Assembly (NCBI RefSeq): GCF_003576645.1 | Contig: NC_044920.1 | Coordinates: 2,605,356-2,669,355 of the forward strand | Direction of reading: 5' to 3' | DNA length: 64,000 nt | Source: Ipomoea triloba | Taxonomy: Eukaryota > Streptophyta > Magnoliopsida > Solanales > Convolvulaceae | Shown here: positions 21,171 to 31,726 of the stretch, piece by piece | Layout of the letters: every line of letters starts with the position of its first letter | Position numbering within the stretch: the stretch's first letter is position 1 | The notes under the pieces: generated by a model | Told to the model about the DNA's origin: nothing | The model's database searches: none | Seen by the model: the letters and a program-made list of their open reading frames with translations, nothing else | Position numbers and translations under genes: made by a program

Positions 21171-21488
21171 TTAATGGAATAAATTCTGCTTTTATTCTAT
21201 TGATATTTTCATTAAAAAGTCATTTTATATTAATGATTTACTTCAAGAAAATTAAATAACGCAATGAGTTTTATCGAATTATTAAAGTTTGGAGTCAAAG
21301 ATAAATATATACAAATTTTCCTTAAGATTTACTAATTTATCATTAATTATATGATTATGCGTTAAATTTTTCGTTAAATATTATCTTTTCCATTAATATT
21401 CCGTTTAACCTTTAACTTACCTATTAATTTCTATATGTAAGGTCTTAGGTTCGGACCTCATCCCAATCAAAATTGGCATAATTGTTGA

Positions 21489-22153
21489 CAAATTATGCCG
21501 TGGACCCAGGTCCACCTTGCAAGGTGGTCCTGGGTCCAATACGACGCCGTTTCACTATTTTATTTTTTTTAAAAAAAAATTATTACATATAGCCTTGAAA
21601 TGTGCGAATGTGGATGTTTCAAATTGTGAATATGGAGTATAGAATTTGTGAATGTAGAGTTATGAATGTGTGAATCTGTAGTAGTGTTAACAGAGTTCTA
21701 GCAGCCCTGAAATGTGTGAATGTGGAGGTTTTCAAATTGTGAATGTGGAGTATAGAATTTGTGAATGTAGAGTTATGAATGTGTGAATCTGTAGTAGAGT
21801 TAATAGAGTTCTAGCAACTTGTAACTCTGTAATGTGTGAATGTGGAGTTCCCAAGTTGTGAACATGGAGTATAGGACCTGTGAATATAAAGTTTTGAATG
21901 TGAATGCATAACAGTGGTATTATAGTTACTAAACATATAGCCCTGTAATGTGTGAATGTGGAGTTTTCAAATTGTGAATATGGAGTATAGGGTCTATGAA
22001 TGTAGAGTTAGTGTTCTGTTGCGATGAGGAGCCGTTAACGCCGTTAATTTTTATTTTTATTTTTTAAAAAAAAATTGTGAAACTGCGTTGTATTGGACCT
22101 AGGTCCACCTTGCAAGGTGGACAGGTGGACCTGGGTCCACGGCATAACAACTG
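21489..22153. mobile_element. Non-autonomous TIR element with 11-bp target duplication
   Basis: Ends are inverted: left TTATGCCGTGGACCCAGGTC with CCACCTTGCAAGGTGG, right the reverse complement with small changes. ATAATTGTTGA is repeated at 21478-21488 and 22154-22164 outside the ends. A duplication of that length suggests a Mutator-like element. The interior is a minisatellite (21583-22020). Degenerate end fragments occur near 27640 and 30640. Confidence 0.75.
21583..22020. repeat. Minisatellite, about four ~120-bp units
   Basis: Units share CCCTGAAATGTGTGAATGTG, TCAAATTGTGAATATGGAGT and GAATGTAGAGTTATGAATGT. They lie inside the TIR element at 21489-22153. Confidence 0.75.
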
Positions 22154-23914
22154 ATAATTGTTGAACATATACTACGAATATGTTAGAGTATATTATTCAA
22201 ACGTAAGTAACACACTCTATTATGCTTATTAAATTAAATATAAATAAATTAGTAGTTACAACAACAAAATAATACATATGCATTTCTTTAATTTATAATT
22301 CGATGTCTACCATGCTTTTATTCAAAAAAAAAAATATTCATTATCAAAAAATTTAAAAAGAGATATAATTTCATTAGTAATATTATTGTCTTTATTTTCT
22401 ACAATACAAAGTTTCATTACCTTCAAATTTATTAATTAATTATATTTACTACGTTGTTCATTGTTTTTTTTTACACTATCTTGTAATTAAATATCAAAGT
22501 TATACTAAAAAATAATGTTATATATTTATTTACCAAGTATCATGTTAAACATGGGAAAAAAATTTTAAAAAATAGTTTGAAGTCAGTCATATTAATTACT
22601 TATGGAGGATTTGTTGACAAAGAAGACATTCAAATAACCCAATAAATTGATTTAAAACTCATTATTAAAAATGTCAATGCAGTGCAATAGAATATTGTGA
22701 CACACTTGATGCATTGAAAAAATGTTGAGACTATAACATTGTTAGAATCAATCTTCAAATTCAGAAAAATAAATTTTTTTTGAAAAATAGCTACCGTTAT
22801 AGCATTCATTAATCTGGTTGTGCATTCGTTAAATATAATAGAACTAATATAAGTTTAAAATTCATTTTATTTTCTACAATCAACATGTTTGGATTAAAGA
22901 CAAAATCAACATCGATCTTAACAACAAAAATAATTGGTATATAGGATGTAGCCACTGTTTAAAAATGTTTATGCATAAAGTGGCAAACTATTTAACTGCA
23001 TGCATTGTGATAAAAAGGCAGCCGTGAGTACTCCAAGATTAGTATCAAATCAATAAAAAAAAATTACTACAAAAAATAAAAACACACACACACACACACA
23101 TACATGCACACACAAAATCAAGTACTACACTCATTCATACTAATTCCAAAAATACGAACTTCAAAATAAACATGTGCAAAATGGATGTATAAACTGTTGA
23201 TGAAACTAAACATATTGCAGCATCAGTATTCAGACTACCTGCAAAGCTATTGTTGTTACTATCAAGTAAACAAGTTATGAAACTAGAGCAAAATGTACTA
23301 CTCATTAACCTTTTACAAATATAAGAAATATTAATATTTTGTTCAATACTTTCACATGAGAATGTACGACACACATCTCACAGCACATGAAACATGTAGG
23401 TGAAAAAACTATCACTGTCAAATATCAATAGGCGCTTGCAAGATTAAGAGTTTATAGTACAACTAAGATCTCAGTCATATATACAAACACAACGAGGCAA
23501 ATCCACAATTTCCTACATTATAATCTCATTGCATGACATTGTCCTCTATACTACTATAATAACTCAATTGCACATGACAATGCTATCCGAAAGAGAATTA
23601 AAAAGGCTTAGAGAAATTTAAACGAAAAAGTAGTATTTATTTATACTATCATTTTTAGACTAAGTATTTAGATTAACGTTTTTACAAAATTGTAAACATT
23701 TTTTTAGTGACAATTATAATCAATCTTTCATATATTATCTTGCATTCATAAATTTTGAATTACCCATTTAAATAAATAAATTCAACATTCAATTACATAT
23801 GCATAAACATCTCTTATATAATCTTGCATTGATATACTTTGAAATATTTATTTAATAATAAATATTGGACATTATCTCATTCGCGCAATGCGCGTGAAAA
23901 ATTAGTATACAAAT

Positions 23915-24470
23915 AAGGGGAGAAATTCAATTCAGGCAAAGAATTGAAAAAAAAAAAAAAAAAAAAAAGGTTAAAAGGTTAAAAGGGAGGTCAAAATTAA
24001 CAAAAGCAAACAAGTAATAACGAAGCTTTCTTCGTTGCTGCCAACCTTCACCCACCCAATTCCGTCCGGAAGAGATAAATATTGAGTTTCGTCAATGTGT
24101 TTTATTCTTCAATATTCTTATTGAATTTTCTCGATGATGGAACACTTGTTCTAACAACATTTGCCTTCAATTCATTGAGATCAAATTTCTTTCTTCTTTT
24201 TTTTCACTTTTTATTTTAACTTAAGCGATCACACAGATTAAGGGGTGTATTCAGTCATGACTTTTATATACTTTTACAGATTTTTACCAACTTTAAAAGT
24301 TGGTGGTATTCAATTTAGACTTTTAAAGAATCTTTAAAAGTAAGAGTGGGGAAGAATTCCGGGAGAACCTGAGTTCAATTCTTACAAGTGACGATTCCCC
24401 CTGGACCAGTATCTGTATATAAAGTGCAATGCGGCATTAATTATATATAGTGCATTACATATTACATATA
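23915..24470. other. Spacer with peptide-gene 3' flank and a half MITE
   Basis: Begins with the displaced peptide-gene flank, then an A homopolymer near 23945. At about 24242 GGGGTGTATTCAGTCATGAC opens one side of a MITE whose full relative is at 27241-27478. No gene seen. Confidence 0.5.
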
Positions 24471-25933
24471 TCTACTATACTAATAAGAGCCAAAGAGAGT
24501 TAGGCCTAAAATGGGTAGAAAAAATGGCGGTCAAATTATTTAATCAAATGGATGGTTCAGATTAATTATTTAATCAAATGGATGGTTCAGATTAATTATT
24601 TAATCAAATAGATGGTTAAGATAATTCAGATTAATAATAATAATAGAGATTACCTAATTTAACCTTACTTTTATGATTATCCGTTAAGTTTTCCGTTAAA
24701 TATTCTCTTCTCCGTTAATATTCCGTTAACTTTTAACTTACCCATTAATTTCTATAAGAAAGATCTTAGGTTCGAACATCATCTCAATCAAATTTTACAT
24801 AATTAAGTTTCTCACTCTATTTTACTCTTATTAAATTAAATAAATTAGTAGCTATTTAGAATTATGTGTCTACAATACCTTTATTTGAAAAAATTATTCA
24901 TTATCAAAAAATTAAATTAAATAAGAGAAATAATTTCATTAGTTATATTGTCTTTATTTTCTCTCCTACAAAGATTCTTTACACTCAAATTTATCAATTA
25001 ATATTCATTACATTGTCCATTATCTTATTTTTACAATATCTTGTAATTAAATATCAAAGTTATAGTAAAAAATAATTTGAAGCTAATTATATTAACTACT
25101 TGTGGATTGGTTGACAAAGAGAGTACTCAAATAATAACCCAACAAATTGAAGCGAAATCACTCTATTTTACTCTTATTGAATTAAATAAATTAGTAGTTA
25201 CATCAAAAAATGATACATATGTATTTATTTAATACCATGAAAAAAATAAAAAAGAATAGTTTGAAACCAATCATATTAACTACTGGGGGATTTGTTGGCA
25301 ATGAAAGTACTCAAATAAACCATTATCCAGCAAATTGAAGCGAGAAACTACCTTTCAATATCTTTGGAATACATAATATTTTAAAATTTTAAATTTTTAT
25401 TAATTAATTTAATCTTTTTTCTTAAACTAGGGACAATAATGGTTGAACCAAATGAACCCCAAGCAAAACACCTAAAGGAAAGTTCATAGCTCCTATATCA
25501 TAATCTCATTTCATGACGTTGTCATCTATGCTACCAACAATATCCGAATTGCAAATAACACACTACCAACAAAAAGGAAGAGACCAAATAGTAAAGATGA
25601 AGACAATGACAATGTTACTCAAAAGAGAATTAAGAACACTTAGAAAAATTCAAATTAAAAGTAGTATTTATTTAGACTATCATTTTTAGACCAAATATTT
25701 AGACTATTGATTTTACAAGGCTGCAAACATTTATTTTAGTAATAATTATAATGAATTTTCTATATTATCTTGGATTCATATACTTTGAGTTAGATATTTA
25801 AATAAAAAATTCGACATTCAATTACCCATGTATAAACTTCTCCTATATAATCTTGCATTGATATACTTTCAAATATTTATTTAAATATAAACATTGGACA
25901 TCAACTCATTCGCGCAATGCACGTATAAACTAG
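24471..25933 (+). mobile_element. Non-autonomous Helitron
   Basis: Begins TCTACTATACTAATAAGAGC, a form typical of plant Helitron 5' ends, and finishes with a hairpin-like CGCGCAATGCACG, a short AT tail and CTAG (25930-25933). The flanking bases are A on the left and T on the right, the AT target of Helitrons, with no target duplication. About 1.46 kb, AT-rich, no Rep/helicase ORF. Confidence 0.65.
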
Positions 25934-26272
25934 TACTAATATAAAAAGGATACTGTACTACCAGTACATATATATAATTTTAAAATTAAGACTTAGATTT
26001 AAATAAAAAAATTGTTATAAATTACAATTATTTAATATTTTGACTAAGAGTTGACGGGGAATGGGGAATTCCCGTCCCCGCCCCGCCCCGCCCCGTTGCC
26101 ATCCCTACTGGACCTAAGGTATTCAATTGTATACTTTTTCTTCATTAATATAAATAGATGAAATCCAACCCTCTAACTCCAAACTTTTCAACATTTTCTA
26201 CAGCCTTTTTTTTTCCTCTATCTAGACAAACTTTTTATCAATTTTACGGTACGTTTTAAACCTTTAAAATTA

Positions 26273-26728
26273 GGCAAAAACTTGTGTGAGACCATCTCAC
26301 CGTGAGACGGGCCGGGCCGAGCCGGGTCAAGATGAAAATGTAATACTTATACACACAAATTTTATACTTATATGTTCAAATGTAATACTAATCGGGAATA
26401 AATTTTTTGCTACTTATAAGGGTAAATGTAATACTTTTAAGGGAAAATACAATACTTTTATATTTCGATTAAAAAGTGTTATATTTTCCCTCAAAAGTAT
26501 TATATTTTCCTTTATAAGTAAGGGACACATGTCAACATTACTTAATATGAAAAATGTAGTACTTTTTCTCTTATACGTAACAAAATTTGTATTCTTGATT
26601 AGTATTATATTTGAGCATATAAGTATAGCATTTGCATATATAAATATGACATTTACATTATGCTTCGACCCGACCCGATCCGTCCCACGAATCAGGATCC
26701 GTGAGACGGTCTCACAAAAGTGTGACCC
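26273..26728. mobile_element. MITE of Mutator type, 456 bp
   Basis: Left end GGCAAAAACTTGTGTGAGAC, right end reverse complement GGGTCACACTTTTGTGAGAC. A perfect 9-bp repeat TTAAAATTA flanks it (26264-26272, 26729-26737). Interior words such as TAATACTTATA and ACCCGACCCGA are shared with copies at 18355 (truncated) and 50387. An open frame spans most of it but shows no protein family. Confidence 0.85.
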
Positions 26729-27240
26729 TTAAAATTATTATTTATTGATGTTCTGAGCAAAAAGTTTTGATGCGAACAATCGCATCAAAAAATAATTGCT
26801 GCAATCGCAGCAAAAAGAAAAAATTGCTGCGATCGCAGCATAAAATTTCCAGCTACAACCAGCAGCAAGTTGCTGCTGGATGCAGCATAATTAATCAAAT
26901 TATATTACTAAACCAAAATAAAGAAAGCATTGTATATATGTGCGAAAACACATAAAAATAGATACACATTTATATGTGCAGAATTGATCTAATTATAATA
27001 ACAAGTTGCTACATATTTTGATAATTTATATTAGTTGTTTTATTAATTCAAGAAATATTTTTATTGGTTATATTTATTGAAAATTGATTATATTTTCTTT
27101 ATGTATAATTATACCCTATTTTCGTGACAATCAATATTTATTTTTTATTTTTATTTTTTTACAATGCATTAATTTATTTATGATTTATAAAAATATATTT
27201 TTTTAATAAAATTATAAATAATATATTAAAAGAAGTTATG
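26729..27240. other. AT-rich spacer with GC palindromes
   Basis: Near 26790-26890 are repeated self-complementary words, including TTGCTGCGATCGCAGCA and GATGCGAACAATCGCATC. The rest is plain AT-rich DNA. No gene seen. Confidence 0.5.
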
Positions 27241-27478
27241 GAATGTTTGTGAGGGTATATTCAATTTAGAATTTTAATGACTTTTGTAAATTTTTTAATA
27301 TAAAAAAGTTTTTAAAAGTGTATAAATGTTTATCTTACAGATATTTATAAACTCTTACAAAGTTAATAAAAGTTTAAAAGATTCTAGGAAATTCTACAAA
27401 AACTCTACAAAAGTATTAAAATCCATCACTTTAAAAGTTCTTGAAAGTCTTTAAAAGTCTTGATTGAACACACCCCCC
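27241..27478. mobile_element. MITE with GGTGTATTCAAT-type inverted ends
   Basis: Left side GGGTATATTCAATTTAGA, right side AGTCTTGATTGAACACACCC, which are inverted relatives. The interior is rich in CTTTTAAAAG and AAAAGTTTAAAAG words. A half copy lies at about 24242. Target duplication not read. Confidence 0.55.
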
Positions 27479-27939
27479 TGAATTTCTTTGCTCCCACAAG
27501 GTTGAATTCCCAACGTCAAGGGCCCTCCCCGGCCCGACAAAGCACTTGAGAAAATTAAAGGTGTGTTTGGTTAGCACATGGGAATCGGAATCAGAATCGG
27601 AACGGGTATCAAATACTTGATAATAATAATGGTTTTAAAAAAAATAGTGAAACGGCGTCGTATTGAACCCAGGTCCAAGGCATAATTTGCCGGTTAAAAA
27701 CATTTGGGCTAGAATTTATAGGGTCTAAAATATTATAATATAAAGATGGGTCTAGTTTGGACTTCAAGTCCTATATAAAATCGTGGGCTAAGTTTTAAAA
27801 TAACTTGAAATGGGCTTTTGTTGGTGAAAATAATTTATTTAATACTTTTTATCTGGAAAATATGCATAATTGAAAATAAATTTAAATTTTAAATAATTAT
27901 ACGAAATAATTTTGGATTAAATTTTACGGGGTGTTACAT

Positions 27940-28273
27940 TAGGTTGATAGAAAAATCTTGTCGATGATAGATAGGTGGGTAGTCGATAATGATGGAAAGG
28001 GCAGGTAGATAGCAAAAGATCTTGTCAAATGATCGGTAAGTAGGTAGTCGATATTGATAGTAAGGGGTAGGTAAGACTAAGCGTATAAATTATCCAACTT
28101 TAAAATATATTATGTTAGAAAAAAAATTTTATCGGTGGTAAGGGGTATGTAGGTAAGACTAAGTGTATAAATTTGTCAACCTTAAAACACCTTATTTTAG
28201 AAAAAAATCTCATCGATGGTAAGGGATAGGTAGGTAAGACTAAGCATATAAATTATCCAACCTTAAAATACCT

Positions 28274-28355
<82 letters not shown>

Positions 28356-28700
28356 TCGATGGTAAGGGGTAGGTAGGTAAAGCTAAGCATATAAATTATC
28401 CAACCTTAAAATATCTTATTTTAGAAAAAGATCACATCGATGGTAAGGGGTAGGTAGGTAAGACTAAGTATATAAATTATCAAATCTTAAAATACCTTAT
28501 TTTAGAAAAATAAATATTCCATTGACAGTAAGGGGTAGGTAGGTAGGAGTCGTATGACTAAGCGTAAAAATTCTTCAACCTTAAAATACCTTATTTTAGA
28601 AAAAAAAAAATCTTATCGATGGTAAGGGGTAGGTAGATAAGAAAAAATATAATCTTGTCGACGATAGATAATGGTATGGGGTAGGTAGGTAAGTAGAACA
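27940..28700. repeat. Tandem array (~80-90 bp units) with TATA-like motif in each unit
   Basis: About seven recognisable units of the form CATCGATGGTAAGGGGTAGG, TAGGTAAGACTAAGCGTATA, AATTATCCAACCTTAAAATA and CCTTATTTTAGAAAA. Most keep a TATAAATT core. A pure TA microsatellite (about 28279-28353) has grown inside one unit. The array leads into the TATA box of the damaged peptide gene and matches the array at 10860-11375. Confidence 0.85.
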
Positions 28701-28707
28701 ATGAGTG

Positions 28708-28716
28708 TATAAATTA
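28708..28716 (+). promoter_or_regulatory. TATA box ahead of the damaged ESF1-like copy
   Basis: TATAAATTA with the same downstream context as at 11381. It is conserved even though the gene behind it is frameshifted. Confidence 0.5.
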
Positions 28717-28774
28717 ATGATTTATCTATGACTCTCTTATGATTGAATATTTACATACAAATTATTGAAAAACA

Positions 28775-29128
28775 ATGGCTGCTATAAACTTCAAATATTT
28801 GATTATCTTATATCTGACAATTTTTACATTGTTGTAAGTGTAGGTTACCTTCAACACATTTTCAAATTCTCTCTTCGTTTCAATTTTTTGATTATGTTGT
28901 TGTCTTAAACATAATTTGTTTTGCTATTTTTTTTTTTTTTTTTTGGTAACAGGTGCGAGGATATCAACAAGTAAGAAAATAATAAGTGATGGTAATAAAT
29001 GTTACCCAAATCAATGCGATAATGAACCATGTTGGTGTTGTCCTACTGCACAAGGGCGGCCAGTGAAACGCTTTGATGCAAGTGCGTCGTGCGAGGAAGA
29101 ATGCCCATCAACTTTCCATATCATATAA
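28775..29128 (+). pseudogene. ESF1-like cysteine-rich peptide gene, frameshifted copy
   Basis: Exon 1 from 28775 encodes MAAINFKYLIILYLTIFTLL, clearly the same signal peptide as at 11449. Compared with that gene about 14 bases are missing just before the splice donor (28833|GTAAGT), so joining to exon 2 (28953-29128) changes frame and meets a stop within a few codons. Exon 2 in its own frame still reads KCYPNQCDNEPCWCCP and SCEEECPSTFHII, but one conserved Cys has become Arg (VKRFDASASC). Both changes point to loss of function. An ATG at 28916 opens a frame through exon 2 but lies in the intron and makes no sensible signal peptide. Confidence 0.75.
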
Positions 29129-31545
29129 TAATAATTATAATAGAAATTGTAATTTTGGAGAGCACATGTCGCTGCAGACAAAATTGTTGGAATAGAACTT
29201 ATTTTATTGATATTTTTATTTAAAAAAATATATGATCTAAATTATACTTTAACAACTATTTTATAATAAATGATCCATTAAAAGTAAATAAAGTAATGAG
29301 TTTTATCGAATTATTCAAGTTTCAAGTCAAAAATAAATAAATACAAATAGGGGGGAGAAATTGACGTTAGGAATTGAAAACTAAAGTTAAAAAGGAAGGA
29401 GTTTTGTTAACTCTCAACACAACTTAAAAAAGGCAATGTTGATATTTTAATTTGAGTTAATTATGAACTTGAGTATAGTAAAATTATCAATTTGATATTT
29501 GGATTATTTTTTTTTTACCAATTAAGTCTCTCAACTTTTGTTTTCAAAAAAAAAGAAAAAAAAAATCTTAACCAAGCATAACTTCTTTCCATAATTATTC
29601 CAACCTCCAAAACACAAGCTAAAATTACCAAATCACCTCTATGTAAATAAAAAAGGTAAATAAATCTGAAAAAAATAAAGAAAAAATCACAACTATACAC
29701 ATAACCAAAATGGACAATCCAGATCAACTATATATTACTGATAGATATGTAATTAGTACATTTTTTATAATGATTTTGGTTTAATTGAGGGTTAAAATTG
29801 CACTAATTCATATTATTTAGCCTTATTTTTGTGAATCAGGAAATGTTGAGGCAAAAATAGAAAAAGTGAGAGATGTTGGGTGATTTATTAAGAATTTAAA
29901 GTTGGTTTTGAAGAGATGGAAAGACATGGAACCAGAATTAAACCTGTTGTGCTGCGTGACCGCGTCGGCATACGGGAGAAGCTGATAAAAGCAAAGGAAG
30001 AAAACATAATGACTCATCTTGTACCGTGTGGTCACGCAGAGCATCTTGAATGAAGAATTTAAATATCACATTTAAGTTTCAACCCTTGCACTTATTTCAA
30101 ATGCCAAAGGTCTCCTTAAATGCATGAAGCTGGACACTTTTAAAGAAAGATTAGCTTGGGATATATGGATATATAATTATCTTTTATCATTATTTTCCAT
30201 TTTCACTCTTACATACACTTTTCAATTTTCTCTTCTTTTCTTATGCACAATCCTCATCCGTTGATTCTTATGCCTCACACGTACATGTTTTGATTATGCA
30301 CCTTCAAACACCTCTGCCTCGATTTGTGATTCATGGTAATGCCTTTGTTGATAGCTTGATAGTTTGGTTTGATATAAACATTGCTATCTATTATATTGCG
30401 TCTAGGGTAATAATGTTCTACTATGTGCTTAGCAGTAGATTGAATCTATTTTAATCCTAGACTGTCTTTATTTTGGTCTTCATATACACACACTAGCTGC
30501 CCATTTCATATATCATACTTTTTGCAAGCCATGAGCCCATGACATCTCATTTATTCTGCCCTTCTACAAAAATGTGGCAAACAGGGTTCATACATGTTTC
30601 TTGGTTGTTATGAATGACAATTTCTGATGGACAGCTATACCATGGATCAGGGTCCACCTTGCCCTAGCCCTAAACGACATTGAATTGTGCATTTTTAGTA
30701 TTGGAATTGTAAACTTCAAGAATTTAAATTGTGTTTATAAGTCAAAACGCATAACAGTTGTACGGAGTACTAAATTTTAAAAGATAAAATTGTGTATTTT
30801 TAGTATTGGAATTGATTGCAGTATTTGAAAGAAACTTATGAATACAAAACAAGGTAATCAATTGCATATATGTTAACATTGTGTGTTCGTAATATACAGA
30901 TTGTGATTTTAAAAGGTAAATTGTGAACATTTAGTATGCAAGAATAAATTGCCATTTCGGATGCATGAAGTCCAAAACTTTGGGTCATTCTTTGTTCAAG
31001 AATTACAATGAAAATTTCTTATGCATGAAGTCCAAACTTTGGGGCATGCTTTGTTCAAGAATTCCATTGAAAATTTCCATGAATTGTTCTCACATTTTTG
31101 GCCTATTGTAAATAGCTTTCTGCCACATGAAGTCCTAAAAATGGGTTGTGTTTTGCACTGAAAACTCTCAATGAAATGAGAGGTAAAATACATTATTTGG
31201 TTACCTGGCAGTGTTCTTATCCCAGGATCAAAATTTATCTATACCCTTTGTTCACATAACTGCTTAACTATTATACTGCCTATGCTAATCATTTTCAAAG
31301 GCTATAACCTCTCTCTTTTCACATATTGGTACTTTATTGCTTGTGATAGTAATAAATTATATGTCTTATCTCCACTGTCTTTATCATTTGCCTTTGTCAT
31401 TCTATTTCTCAAAAAGGGGAGAAAGTGCTCATTGAAAATGTTCAGGGGGATGGAGTTTTAAATGCCTTGGTTTAGGGGGAGTGAATGTGTTTGGCTTTGG
31501 AGAGAGATTGTATTTTGGGGGTTTTGATCAACATATATTAATGAG
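29129..31545. other. Intergenic region, no gene seen
   Basis: AT-rich. It has a near-tandem ~60-bp duplication at 30961-31080 (ATGCATGAAGTCCAAA words) and a remnant of the GGTCCACCTTGC element ends near 30640. Open frames are short and show no family. Confidence 0.55.
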
Positions 31546-31715
31546 GAGATTGCCAAAGACTTGTGATTTAGTAGCACCCAGTTTACACTATCATATGGAA
31601 GGAGTGGGTTCGAGCCTCAGTGGAGGTGATTGTTGACTCTTTGTACTTCAGTAAGTTGAGAAAGTAGTTATGAACAGATACTACATTGTAACAGAGTCAA
31701 TAGTACTCAAAAAAA
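31546..31715 (+). mobile_element. tRNA-derived SINE, best-bounded copy
   Basis: 170 bp with an 11-bp target duplication ATATTAATGAG at 31535-31545 and 31716-31726. A box-B motif GGGTTCGAGCCTC (31608-31620) and an A-box-like GATTTAGTAGCAC 40-50 bp upstream indicate a tRNA-derived pol III head. The body ends CAGAGTCAATAGTACTC and a short A tail. Related copies: 1512, 3691, 59993, 60571, 63615. Confidence 0.85.
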
Positions 31716-31726
31716 ATATTAATGAG

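Larger units (their letters stand above)
21317..23905. mobile_element. Helitron-like element or remnant inserted in the peptide-gene 3' flank
   Basis: The interval interrupts sequence that is continuous after the other peptide genes (GGAGTCAAAGAT before, AAATAAGGGGAGAAATTCAA after) and is bordered by a direct repeat TATACAAAT (21308-21316, 23906-23914). Its right end carries a Helitron-type hairpin CGCGCAATGCGCG followed by a short AT tail and TTAG. It shares blocks with the clearer Helitron at 24471-25933. The Helitron model does not predict a 9-bp duplication, so the classification is unsure. A separate element (21489-22153) is nested inside. Confidence 0.5.

Noticed and set aside
26286..26732. 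148-residue frame as a gene
   Set aside because: It lies wholly within a MITE whose ends and target duplication are clear.
27940..28700. Regular repeats resembling a CRISPR array
   Set aside because: Units are contiguous and variable with no unique spacers, in a plant nuclear sequence; it is a tandem array.
28916..29128. 70-residue frame as an intact cysteine-rich peptide
   Set aside because: Its ATG lies in the intron next to a T run; the real first exon is at 28775 and is frameshifted.
11449..29128. A self-incompatibility locus marked by small cysteine-rich genes
   Set aside because: The cysteine pattern fits ESF1-like peptides better, and no partner gene such as a receptor kinase or F-box gene is seen.
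31608..31620. A tRNA gene, because of the box-B motif
   Set aside because: No cloverleaf; the motif belongs to a SINE with an A tail and target duplication.
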